From assembly GCA_018402085.1 (NCBI GenBank), contig JAGYJM010000002.1, forward strand, positions 868,001 through 932,000: 64,000 bases of DNA, read 5' to 3'. Shown here piece after piece: positions 24,129-32,062 of this stretch. Below the pieces are notes generated by a model. It searched no databases and was not told the origin of the DNA. It saw only the letters and a list, made by a program, of their open reading frames with translations. Position 1 is the stretch's first letter. Every line of letters starts with the position of its first letter. The stretch is from Flavobacteriales bacterium. Lineage in GTDB: Bacteria; Bacteroidota; Bacteroidia; Flavobacteriales_D; Sanyastnellaceae. A program made the translations under genes and the position numbers.

Positions 24129-26027
24129 ATGGCAGCAGACCCGAAAGACATACTGCAACAGTACTGGGGGTATCCCTCGTTTCGCGGACAACAAGGCGAT
24201 ATCATCCGCTCAGTGATGCTCGGTCATGACACCCTGGCCCTCATGCCAACCGGTGGCGGAAAATCCATCTGCTTTCAGGTGCCGGCGCTGGCTACAGAGG
24301 GCATTTGCATCGTGATCTCCCCGCTGATTGCCCTCATGAAAGACCAGGTAGACCGCCTCAAGTCGATGCAGATCAGAGCTGCTTACCTCTCCTCAGCGCA
24401 GTCGCGTCAGGAGATCGACAATCTGCTCGATAGCGCGATTTACAGCGATATGAAGTTTCTGTACGTATCGCCTGAACGCCTGCGCAGTGACCTTTTCCTC
24501 GAGCGATTCAAGCAAATGAAGGTCAACCTGATTGCAGTAGATGAAGCACACTGCATCTCGCAATGGGGACACGATTTTCGTCCGGCCTACCGCGAAATCA
24601 GCAAGATTCGTGAACTCAAGCCGGATGTCACCGTGCTGGCGCTTACGGCTTCAGCAACGCCGGAGGTTGCCGATGACATCGTAGAGCAGTTGCAGATGAA
24701 TGACGCAGCCCGCTTCGAGTCGTCGATGACCCGCAACAACCTGAATTACGCCGTGCTTGATGAATCTGAACCACTCGGACGTCTCGTCAGGATTTGCAAA
24801 AGGGTAGGGGGAAGCGGCATTGTCTACGCCGGTACACGCAAACAGGTGCGCTCGACGGCAGAATTTCTTCAGGCAAACGGGATCGGAGCGGGGTATTACC
24901 ATGCCGGACTCGATGCCCAAACAAAAGACAAGCTCCAAAATGACTGGTTGCAGGGCAAGTTCCCGGTCATGGTGGCAACCAACGCCTTCGGTATGGGCAT
25001 TGACAAACCGGATGTCCGCTTCGTAGCACACACCCAACCCCCAGAGAACCTCGAAAACTACGTGCAGGAGGCAGGCAGGGCCGGACGAGACGGCGAGGAG
25101 AGCTGGTGTGTGCTGCTCTGGAACACCCCGATGATCGAGCAGCAGTCGCGCCTCCTAGAAGATCGTTTTCCGCCCAAAGACCGCATAAGAGCCACCTACC
25201 ACCACCTCACTTCAAGTTTTGAACTCGCCTACGGAGCCGGTGTCAACGAGCAGTTTGTGTTTGACATGGGAGCCTTCTGCCGCAAGTACGGGCTCAAAAC
25301 CCGTGAGGTCTTCTATGACCTCGAGACCCTTATCGCGGCAGGCTACATCTCGGTGTCCGAAGGAGGTATGCTACCGTCGCGCATGATGTTCAAGCTCGAA
25401 TCAACGGCTTTATACAACTTCCAGGTGCGCAATCCGCAATTTGACGCCTTCATTCGCCTGATCTTGCGCAGCTATGGCGGCTTATTCGAGACGTATTCCA
25501 AAATTGATGAATATCAGCTCGCCCGAAAAACAGGGTGGGGCACTGACAAAGTGCGCAAAACACTCGCTGCCCTTGATGAAATGGATGTCCTCGACTATAA
25601 GCCGCGTACCGAGCACCCTACGATCACTTTTCTCACCGGTCGTCAACGCAAAGAGAACCTGATCATCCCGGTTCACGCTTATGAAGAACGCATCGCACGC
25701 ATCCGTGGGCGTTGGGAAACCATGCAGGAATACTTACATTCAGAAGAGTGCAGAAGCCGCTTCATCGCACACTACTTCGGTGATACAGAGGCCGGTTTGT
25801 GCGGCAAATGCGACTGGTGCCGGCGAGAAAAGGTCAGCGTTTACGATGTAAGAGCAGAGGTGCGCGCACGACTGCTCGAGTCACCATGCGACCTGATCGC
25901 ACTTATCGACGACCTAAGCGCCATTCCGCGCGAAGACGTCATCGTTCAGGTCAATCGATCGCTTGACGAAGGCGAGATCGAACGCGATGAAGCCGACCTG
26001 CTGCACTGGCGCGCAAAACACACTTAA
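24129..26027 (+). CDS. recQ: RecQ-family ATP-dependent DNA helicase
   Basis: 632 residues. A 3'-5' superfamily 2 helicase for recombination and replication repair. Seen: FRGQQGDIIRSVM, Walker A in LMPTGGGKSICFQ, DEAH box in AVDEAHCISQWGHDFRP, LALTASATPEV (motif III), AFGMGIDKPDVRFVAH and EAGRAGRDGEE (motifs V and VI). The RecQ-Ct zinc site is seen in YFGDTEAGLCGKCDWCRR. No typical HRDC domain is evident; the C-terminal ~60 residues are short and specific. The rRNA methyltransferase follows by 11 bases, so the two may be cotranscribed. Confidence 0.93.
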   Translation: MAADPKDILQQYWGYPSFRGQQGDIIRSVMLGHDTLALMPTGGGKSICFQVPALATEGICIVISPLIALMKDQVDRLKSMQIRAAYLSSAQSRQEIDNLLDSAIYSDMKFLYVSPERLRSDLFLERFKQMKVNLIAVDEAHCISQWGHDFRPAYREISKIRELKPDVTVLALTASATPEVADDIVEQLQMNDAARFESSMTRNNLNYAVLDESEPLGRLVRICKRVGGSGIVYAGTRKQVRSTAEFLQANGIGAGYYHAGLDAQTKDKLQNDWLQGKFPVMVATNAFGMGIDKPDVRFVAHTQPPENLENYVQEAGRAGRDGEESWCVLLWNTPMIEQQSRLLEDRFPPKDRIRATYHHLTSSFELAYGAGVNEQFVFDMGAFCRKYGLKTREVFYDLETLIAAGYISVSEGGMLPSRMMFKLESTALYNFQVRNPQFDAFIRLILRSYGGLFETYSKIDEYQLARKTGWGTDKVRKTLAALDEMDVLDYKPRTEHPTITFLTGRQRKENLIIPVHAYEERIARIRGRWETMQEYLHSEECRSRFIAHYFGDTEAGLCGKCDWCRREKVSVYDVRAEVRARLLESPCDLIALIDDLSAIPREDVIVQVNRSLDEGEIERDEADLLHWRAKHT

Positions 26028-26038
26028 ACACGATCACT

Positions 26039-27226
26039 ATGGACATCAAAGGCTACATTCGACTTCGACCCAATAAAACCCGCTCCATTGACCGATTTCA
26101 CCCCTGGGTGTTCTCCGGTGCCGTAGCAAGCACTGACGGCGACCCGCAAGACGGCGATTTTGTGGCGGTGACTGACCTCCGGGGTGGCATCCTGGGTTAC
26201 GGCTTTTATACTGCAGCCGCCTCCATTACGGTGCGCATGACTCATTTCGGCGCAAAAGCGCCGGATGCGAAATGGATCCGTAAACGACTCGAACAGGCCC
26301 ATGCGCTTCGGAATGCACTCGGACTGGTCAACAATGCATCAACAAGCATCTACCGATTGGTGCATGGCGAAGGCGATAATTTACCCGGACTGATCATTGA
26401 CTTTTATGGAGGGGTGATTGTTTTTCAGGCACACAGCATCTCAATGTGGCGCCATCGCGAAGAAATCACGGAGGCACTCAAAGCGATTTATGGCGATGAC
26501 TTGAAGGCCGTTTACGATAAGAGCGCTGAAACGCTTCACATCAACGAAGAAGAAACGAGTTTCCACCTCTTCGGAGACGTGCCGGATGAGCTCGTGGCCC
26601 TGGAGAATGACCTGAAGTTTCGCATTGATTGGGATGGCGGACAAAAAACTGGATTTTTCATCGACCAGCGCGAGAACCGCGCGATGGTGGGAAGAATGAG
26701 CAAGGGTAAAAAGGTACTCAACGCATTCTCATACACCGCAGGATTCAGTGCCTATGCGCTTCGCGCCGGAGCCGACCTTGTACACAGCGTTGACAGCTCA
26801 GAACGCGCACTCGAACTGGGAGATGAAAACATCAGCAATAACGAGCTGGATACCGATCGCCACGAAAGCATTCAGGCTGATGTCAAAGACTTCCTGAAAA
26901 ACCCGGAAATCAACTACGACGCCATCATCCTCGATCCGCCGTCGTTTGCGAAGCACCCGAGGTCTCGCCACAAGGCCGTTCAAGCCTATAAAAGACTGAA
27001 CAAACTGGCCATCCGAAACCTGACGGAGGGCGGACTCCTGTTCACCTACTCCTGCTCGCAGGCTGTAGATAAAAATGTATTCAATAACACCGTAGTTGCG
27101 GCGGCCATCGAAGCGGGAAGAAACGTAAGGGTACTCTACCAGGTACACCAGCCGGCGGATCACCCAATCAACATCTTCCACCCGGAAGGCGAATACCTGA
27201 AAGGCCTGGTGCTGGAAGTAGGCTAG
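26039..27226 (+). CDS. PUA-domain class I rRNA methyltransferase (RlmI-like)
   Basis: 395 residues. N-terminal PUA domain (about 1-75, with RSIDRFHPWVFSGAV), a linker domain, then a Rossmann methyltransferase (about 190-395): GGQKTGFFIDQRENR, VLNAFSYTAGFSAYALRAGA (motif I), ILDPPSFAKH and FTYSCSQAVD. The layout is that of RlmI, which makes m5C1962 in 23S rRNA; the Cys in YSCSQ fits a cytosine-C5 enzyme. Exact target is inferred. A hairpin unit (26248-26267) encodes FGAKAPDA near the end of the PUA domain. Confidence 0.87.
   Translation: MDIKGYIRLRPNKTRSIDRFHPWVFSGAVASTDGDPQDGDFVAVTDLRGGILGYGFYTAAASITVRMTHFGAKAPDAKWIRKRLEQAHALRNALGLVNNASTSIYRLVHGEGDNLPGLIIDFYGGVIVFQAHSISMWRHREEITEALKAIYGDDLKAVYDKSAETLHINEEETSFHLFGDVPDELVALENDLKFRIDWDGGQKTGFFIDQRENRAMVGRMSKGKKVLNAFSYTAGFSAYALRAGADLVHSVDSSERALELGDENISNNELDTDRHESIQADVKDFLKNPEINYDAIILDPPSFAKHPRSRHKAVQAYKRLNKLAIRNLTEGGLLFTYSCSQAVDKNVFNNTVVAAAIEAGRNVRVLYQVHQPADHPINIFHPEGEYLKGLVLEVG
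26248..26267 (+). repeat. GATG-tailed hairpin unit, copy 11
   Basis: Arms CGGCGC/GCGCCG, loop AAAA, tail GATG. Co-oriented, encoding FGAKAPDA. Confidence 0.85.
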
Positions 27227-27236
27227 TTGATAAATC

Positions 27237-27689
27237 TTAGTCGTTCGCCTTCTCCAACGCCAAGGCATTCATACAGTACCGCAAGCCACTGGGTGGTGGC
27301 CCGTCTTGAAACACATGACCAAGGTGCGCGTCGCACACATTGCATACCGTTTCCACACGGCGCATGCCAAACGAATCGTCAATGCGATAGGCTATCGCTT
27401 CTTCCACAATGGGCTGCGTGAACGAAGGCCATCCACTGCCGCTCTCGAATTTTTCACCACCTTCAAACAAATCATTGCCGCAACAGGCGCACTGGTATTT
27501 CCCCGGACCAAATGCACTGCACATGTCTGAGCTGAACGCGCGCTCTGTGCCGGCCTTGCGGGTGATGCGAAACACTTCCGGGTCGAGTTCTTCCTGCCAC
27601 TCTGCTTCGGTTTTCTCGACCCTCCGCGGAGGGTCGGGGTTACCATGCAGGGCATAATTCAATACGTCACTCCATTTCAACATCGACAT
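27237..27689 (-). CDS. msrB: MsrB, peptide-methionine (R)-S-oxide reductase
   Basis: 150 residues, a complete SelR/MsrB domain. It repairs oxidised methionine in proteins. Zinc is held by two CxxC pairs (CACCGND and CNVCDAHLGH). The conserved SGSGWPSFTQP stretch and the catalytic Cys in LRYCMNALAL are present. No signal peptide, so cytoplasmic. Start at 27689 (MSMLKW) or 27683; both are plausible. It follows pdxH by 16 bases on the same strand and is convergent with the methyltransferase gene. Confidence 0.94.
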   Translation of the reverse strand: MSMLKWSDVLNYALHGNPDPPRRVEKTEAEWQEELDPEVFRITRKAGTERAFSSDMCSAFGPGKYQCACCGNDLFEGGEKFESGSGWPSFTQPIVEEAIAYRIDDSFGMRRVETVCNVCDAHLGHVFQDGPPPSGLRYCMNALALEKAND

Positions 27690-27705
27690 TGATTTTTAAT
27701 CTTTT

Positions 27706-28347
27706 TCAAGGTGCCAGGCGCTCCATGAACCATTCACTGTCTGCATTCACCCGATAGGAGAGGCGATCATGCAGACGTCCGGGGCGCCCTTGCCAGAATT
27801 CAAAGTAAATCGGGAACACCAGATAGCCGCCCCAGTAATCCGGACGTGGCACTTCCTGGTCTTTGAAACGCTCTTCGATCTCTTCGGTGCGCTTTTCCAA
27901 CTCTTCGCGGCTGCTGATGATGTTGCTCTGTTCACTGACCCACGCTCCGATCTGGTTCTCCCTGGGTCGGGAAGCGAAATACGCATCCGACGCTTTTGCG
28001 TCGAGTTTACGCGCCTCACCTCGTATACGAACCTGACGCTCGAGCTCTTTCCAGAAAAAATTTAAGCCGACCTTCGGGTTTTTTGAAATCTCCTTGCCTT
28101 TCGCACTCTGGTAGTTCGTGTAAAACACAAAGCCTTTGCGGCTGAAATCGCGCAGCAAGACCACGCGCTGATCCGGGAATCCACGCTCGTCAATCGTAGC
28201 AAGCGTCATCGCGTTGTAATCTTCATCGTCTTTTTCTTTCGCATCGCTAAGCCACTGTTCAAATTGCTTGAAGGGATCCTGATAAGCATGAGACTCCAGC
28301 AGGATGTGGGTCGAGTAATCTTTTCTGACTTTTCCGAGATCTTCCAT
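27706..28347 (-). CDS. pdxH: PdxH, pyridoxamine 5'-phosphate oxidase
   Basis: 213 residues, the usual length. FMN enzyme that oxidises pyridoxine or pyridoxamine phosphate to PLP. Seen: FPDQRVVLLRDFSRKGFVFY, NYQSAKGKEI, NPKVGLNFFWKELERQVRI, SRPRENQIGAWVSEQS and the C-terminal EFWQGRPGRLHDRLSYR. The hairpin unit at 27984-28003 encodes DAKASDA just before the YFASRPRENQ motif, where other PdxH proteins have a similar-length but different sequence. Probably in an operon with msrB. Confidence 0.95.
   Translation of the reverse strand: MEDLGKVRKDYSTHILLESHAYQDPFKQFEQWLSDAKEKDDEDYNAMTLATIDERGFPDQRVVLLRDFSRKGFVFYTNYQSAKGKEISKNPKVGLNFFWKELERQVRIRGEARKLDAKASDAYFASRPRENQIGAWVSEQSNIISSREELEKRTEEIEERFKDQEVPRPDYWGGYLVFPIYFEFWQGRPGRLHDRLSYRVNADSEWFMERLAP
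27984..28003 (-). repeat. GATG-tailed hairpin unit, copy 12
   Basis: Arms CGACGC/GCGTCG, loop AAAA, tail GATG. Co-oriented in pdxH, encoding DAKASDA. Confidence 0.85.
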
Positions 28348-28362
28348 GGCAGTGATAACAAT

Positions 28363-28391
28363 TAGGCGCAGTGAGCGTTCACTGCGCTAAG
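28363..28391. other. Intergenic hairpin between the cupin-methyltransferase gene and pdxH
   Basis: CGCAGTGA and TCACTGCG form a perfect 8-bp stem, extended on both sides by TTAG/CTAA. No strong T-run on either strand; it may be a weak terminator or a processing site. Confidence 0.4.
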
Positions 28392-28431
28392 CGAATCTAC
28401 GATAAAGCAAAGGCTCTTACACTGACGAGGA

Positions 28432-29805
28432 TCAGTCTTTGCGAGCGATAACGAACAGTGCCCCGGCATCTTCACGATCGAGGATTTCACCTGATCGTTG
28501 CACGTAGCCGATGTGCAGAATGGATTCAACCGTAAACCCGGCTGAAGTGACAAAGTCTCTGAGCAGCGCTTCGTCGCAGTAATGCAGAAAGGCCACTTCT
28601 TCACCGCCTACCTTCTTGTAAAACACATCGCCGCGCTCATAGCCGAAGTCACCAAGGTTATGCTCGTCAAAAGCTTTCAGCGCTGCGGGACCCCATTCAT
28701 TGCGGTCGTTCAGATTGAAAGCGTCAAAAAAGAGGTAGCCGCCCGGTTTGAGGCTGTCATAGATCTTTTTCAGTGACGCCCTGCGCTCCTGTTCCGAGGG
28801 GATATGTCCGTAGGCATAGAGAAAGGTAACCGCGTCGGCTTCTGTTTTCGGAATCTCTATCTCCAGCCAGTTGCCGGCTTCGGCATGAATGCCTCGCTGC
28901 TGAGCTACGGCGCACATCTCCGGACTCAAATCTATGCCGAGTATTTCGTAGTCGATACCGCTTTGATTGCGAATATCGAGCGCCCTGCGACCGGTGCCGC
29001 ATGCGAGATCCAGTACTTTTTTCGGCTGTGTTTTCTCGAAATACGCTGCGATCAGCATATTGATGCGCTCCGTGTACTTGCGGCGCGACTCATGGGTGAG
29101 GTCGAAACTATCGTATTCAAAGGCCTGCTCTTTGTAGTACTTCCCGAGCAATTCTGCGATTTGGTCAGAGCCGGGCTTCGGTAAAATAGGGTACACCCGA
29201 TGGCTTCGGGCGTTCGGATTGTCTGCGAGCGGAACAAATTCAAAGGCATCTTCCTCGATGCTTCGGTAGCAGGAGGGATCTTGCCCGAAAGATGCCGTAG
29301 CGGCTTTTTCGTTGAGTGTTGCGATGCGCCGGTGCACGAGGTCGAACAGCCTGAGGTTATCGAGCGTGTCAAGGGCAGGGTAGTAGAAGTGGAGGGTCAC
29401 CAGGTAATCCTCATCACTTGCGTTCACAATCTTGTGGATAGTGCCGTCTGGCTCATTCAGCACCCCTCCGGCATAGGCACGAACAGCTCGCGACTCCAGC
29501 AGTTTACCGTCTTTGAGTGTATATTCGATGTTGTCGATAGCACCCTCCAGGCACAGCACGTATCCCCAGAAGCCTTCGTGGTGGTGCACTGCACTTTCAA
29601 CCCCCGGAGGCCAGTATAGCAAAACGCATTCAAAGGGCGCAAGACAAAGGATATTGCGTGCATAGTCATCAGCCGAAGTGATCTCCGGAAGCAGCTCGCG
29701 GTAGTTCAGTTCATTTGCATTGATGCTCCGCACAAACCGTCCGAGCCACTCATAATCAAATCGCTCCGGCGTCTCTTTCTGTACGCGCTCCAACAGGTCT
29801 TTCAT
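28432..29805 (-). CDS. Cysteine dioxygenase-like cupin fused to a SAM methyltransferase
   Basis: 457 residues from ATG 29805; the two upstream codons start with TTG. The N-terminal half (about 1-190) is a CDO-like cupin: YARNILCLAPFECVLLYW, HHHEGFWGYVLCLEGAI (metal His cluster) and DGTIHKIVNASDEDYLVTLH (third His). The C-terminal half (about 225-457) is a class I methyltransferase with VLDLACGTGRRALDI, EILGIDLSPEMCAVAQQ, DAVTFLYAYGHI and LKPGGYLFFDAF. Thiol dioxygenases oxidise cysteine or related thiols; a methyltransferase on the same chain suggests a two-step modification of one small thiol or acid. The substrate is unknown. It stands upstream of pdxH. Confidence 0.8.
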   Translation of the reverse strand: MKDLLERVQKETPERFDYEWLGRFVRSINANELNYRELLPEITSADDYARNILCLAPFECVLLYWPPGVESAVHHHEGFWGYVLCLEGAIDNIEYTLKDGKLLESRAVRAYAGGVLNEPDGTIHKIVNASDEDYLVTLHFYYPALDTLDNLRLFDLVHRRIATLNEKAATASFGQDPSCYRSIEEDAFEFVPLADNPNARSHRVYPILPKPGSDQIAELLGKYYKEQAFEYDSFDLTHESRRKYTERINMLIAAYFEKTQPKKVLDLACGTGRRALDIRNQSGIDYEILGIDLSPEMCAVAQQRGIHAEAGNWLEIEIPKTEADAVTFLYAYGHIPSEQERRASLKKIYDSLKPGGYLFFDAFNLNDRNEWGPAALKAFDEHNLGDFGYERGDVFYKKVGGEEVAFLHYCDEALLRDFVTSAGFTVESILHIGYVQRSGEILDREDAGALFVIARKD

Positions 29806-29903
29806 GGTCAAATCAAGTAGGCCCGAAATATACAGCGATCAACCCAAAGAGAAGTGTGCCCGCAGTCACACGTCCCGGAGTCAGTCTTCCGAATGGCCTA
29901 GTA

Positions 29904-29925
29904 GGCCCACACTGCAGTGTGGGCC
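29904..29925. repeat. 22-bp perfect palindrome
   Basis: GGCCCACACTG and its exact reverse complement lie back to back with no loop. Located between the cupin-methyltransferase start and the 41-bp tandem array. Could be a dimer binding site or a hairpin. Confidence 0.6.
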
Positions 29926-29960
29926 CACTGCCGGCATAGTTTTAACACTCCTTCACAAAC

Positions 29961-30361
29961 GTAAAATGTCGTTCACAAGGTTGCAACGGTCCGTAAAAAT
30001 TTTGAAATGTCCTTCGCAAGGTTGCAACGGTCCGTAAAAATTTTGAAATGTCCTTCGCAAGGTTGTAACGGTTCGTAAAAATTTTGAAATGTCCTTCGCA
30101 AGGTTGCAACGGTCCTTAAAAATTTTGAAATGTCCTTCGCAAGGTTGTAACGGTTCGTAAAAATGTTGAAATGTCGTTCACAAGGTTGCAACGGTTCGTA
30201 AAAATGTTGAAATGTCCTTCGCAAGGTTGCAACGGTTCGTAAAAAAGTTGAAATGTCCTTCGCAAGGTTGCAACGGTTCGTAAAAATGTTGAAATGTCCT
30301 TCGCAAGGTTGTAATGGGTCGTAAAAATGTTGAAATGTCGTTCACAAGGTTGTAACGGTTC
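29961..30361 (+). repeat. Tandem array, about 10 copies of a 41-bp unit
   Basis: Each unit reads approximately AAATGTCCTTCGCAAGGTTG, then CAACGGTTCGTAAAAATGTTG. The period is 41, so frame is lost every unit and the open frames here are artefacts. Variation is confined to a few positions (CCTTCGC or CGTTCAC; TTGCAAC or TTGTAAC). GTTGCAAC inside the unit is an 8-bp palindrome. No spacers, so not CRISPR. The surrounding 29806-30485 gap holds no gene. Confidence 0.9.
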
Positions 30362-30485
30362 TGCCACAAAGACCCCAATCGAACGGCCAGTTTGGGTTGG
30401 AGAGCGAGAGTGACGAGTTTCTAAAATACCCCCGACCCCGACCCCCCATCCCCGATCCCCGATCCGATCTCCGTATCTTGCCCCC

Positions 30486-31253
30486 ATGAACAGAAACGTA
30501 GTAGCAGGAAACTGGAAGAGCAACACCGGCTTCAATGAAGCTAAATCGCTGACCAGGGCGATCGCCGAAGCCACCGGTGATACCGAGTCGCAGGTGATCA
30601 TCGCGCCTCCCGCGCCTTACCTCGCGGCGTTGAAAGAACTGTGCGGAGCAGCTCTTGCGCTTGCGGCGCAGAACTGCAGTGCATACGATATGGGCGCTTA
30701 CACCGGCGAGCACACGGCCCAAATGCTCGCAGATGTCGGGGTGAGCCATGTGATTGTCGGACATTCAGAGCGGCGTCAGCTCTACGGTGAGACCGACGAA
30801 GTGGTGGCCGCGAAGGTGCATCAGGTATCGGCTGCAGGACTGCATCCCATCATTTGCGTGGGTGAATCGCTTGAAGAGCGTGAGTCCGGAGAGCACATGA
30901 ACGTGGTGAAGCGACAATTGCAGAAGGGCTTCTTTGATGTGCTTGACGCCGCAAAAGCGGCGGATGTAATCATTGCCTATGAACCTGTATGGGCCATTGG
31001 AACCGGCAGAACGGCCTCAGCCACACAGGCGCAGGAAATGCATTTGTTTATCCGTCAGTGGGTGCATGAGGCTTACGGACAAATGGCTGACCGGATGCCG
31101 ATCCTCTACGGCGGAAGCGTCAAGCCAGAAAACGCCGAAGAACTGTTCAGTCAACCAGATGTGGATGGTGGACTCATTGGCGGGGCATCTCTGAATGCAG
31201 CCGATTTTATCTCTATCATTAAAGCCAACGACAAGTGGATCACTGCGAACTGA
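30486..31253 (+). CDS. tpiA: Triosephosphate isomerase
   Basis: 255 residues, standard TIM-barrel length. Interconverts dihydroxyacetone phosphate and glyceraldehyde 3-phosphate. The catalytic Lys is in AGNWKSNTGF (usual NWKMN, so Met is replaced by Ser), the catalytic His in VIVGHSERRQLYGE and the Glu in IAYEPVWAIGTG, with phosphate loop ILYGGSVKPEN. The hairpin unit at 30947-30966 encodes DAAKAADV just before the catalytic Glu strand. The start of prmA overlaps its end by 19 bases if prmA uses GTG. Confidence 0.97.
   Translation: MNRNVVAGNWKSNTGFNEAKSLTRAIAEATGDTESQVIIAPPAPYLAALKELCGAALALAAQNCSAYDMGAYTGEHTAQMLADVGVSHVIVGHSERRQLYGETDEVVAAKVHQVSAAGLHPIICVGESLEERESGEHMNVVKRQLQKGFFDVLDAAKAADVIIAYEPVWAIGTGRTASATQAQEMHLFIRQWVHEAYGQMADRMPILYGGSVKPENAEELFSQPDVDGGLIGGASLNAADFISIIKANDKWITAN
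30947..30966 (+). repeat. GATG-tailed hairpin unit, copy 13
   Basis: Arms CGCCGC/GCGGCG, loop AAAA, tail GATG. Co-oriented in tpiA, encoding DAAKAADV. Confidence 0.85.
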
Positions 31254-32062
31254 AATTCACCCTTCAACCCCTCTTGCCCGGCAGAGAAGTGCTGATCGCC
31301 GAACTCGCTGAGATGGGCTTCGAAAGTTTTGTGGAAGTGCCTGACGGACTTCATGCTTACATTGCCGGCGACGGACCGGATGAATCAGAAATCCGCTCGC
31401 TGACGGTATTTAGCATGCCAGAGACTGCAGTTTCATTTGAAAAGTCGCTGATACCTCGAGAGAACTGGAACGCTAAATGGGAGTCTGACTTCACACCGAT
31501 TTTCGTAGAAGAACGCGTGAGCGTGCGCGCGCCCTTTCACCCTGAAACAGCCGCTGACCACGATCTCGTGATTCAGCCCAAAATGAGCTTTGGTACGGGG
31601 CACCACGAGACCACCTGGCTGATGATGCGCTGTATGTGTGACCTTGATTTCTACGGAAAGGATGTCCTCGATATGGGCAGTGGCACCGGTGTGCTGGCGA
31701 TCCTCGCGGAGAAGCTTGGTGCGAAAGACGTTACGGCGATCGATATCGACGACTGGTCAAAAGAGAATGCCGAAGAAAACGCGCAATTGAATAACTGTGT
31801 GCGCATCCGGGCGCACATCGGTGATGCCGCGCTGCTCACCCCCGATGCCTATGACATCATTCTGGCCAACATCAACCGCAATGTGCTGATTGCGGATATG
31901 GAACGCTACATGAACAGTTTGCGAAGCCACGGCGAAATCGTGCTCAGCGGTTTCTTCTGCTCAGACATCCCGCGCTTACGCGCGGAAACCGAAAAGCATG
32001 GCTGTAAACTCGTGAATGAATGGAACCGCGGCGACTGGGCATGCCTCCACTTCAAGCGCTGA
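31235..32062 (+). CDS. prmA: PrmA, ribosomal protein L11 methyltransferase
   Basis: 275 residues. Trimethylates ribosomal protein L11. Seen: LLIAEL-like VLIAELAEMGFESFVE in the N-terminal substrate domain, PKMSFGTGHHETTWLMM, VLDMGSGTGVLAILAEKLGA (SAM motif I), AIDIDDWSKENAEENAQLN and DIILANINRNVLI. The start is GTG 31235, overlapping tpiA by 19 bases; its N-terminus aligns with the usual family start. A CTG overlapping the tpiA stop (CTGA) is an alternative but less likely. It shares an operon with tpiA. Confidence 0.92.
   Translation: MDHCELKFTLQPLLPGREVLIAELAEMGFESFVEVPDGLHAYIAGDGPDESEIRSLTVFSMPETAVSFEKSLIPRENWNAKWESDFTPIFVEERVSVRAPFHPETAADHDLVIQPKMSFGTGHHETTWLMMRCMCDLDFYGKDVLDMGSGTGVLAILAEKLGAKDVTAIDIDDWSKENAEENAQLNNCVRIRAHIGDAALLTPDAYDIILANINRNVLIADMERYMNSLRSHGEIVLSGFFCSDIPRLRAETEKHGCKLVNEWNRGDWACLHFKR
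31966..31985 (-). repeat. GATG-tailed hairpin unit, copy 14
   Basis: Arms CCGCGC/GCGCGG, loop GTAA, tail GATG. Antisense in prmA; the coding strand reads DIPRLRAE. Confidence 0.7.

Noticed and set aside
29961-30361. CRISPR array
   Set aside because: The 41-bp units follow each other directly with almost no variable part, so there are no spacers, and no cas gene is near.
31250-31253. CTG start of prmA overlapping the tpiA stop, as in the glycosyltransferase gene
   Set aside because: GTG 31235 in the same frame gives the expected N-terminus, so a CTG start is not needed.
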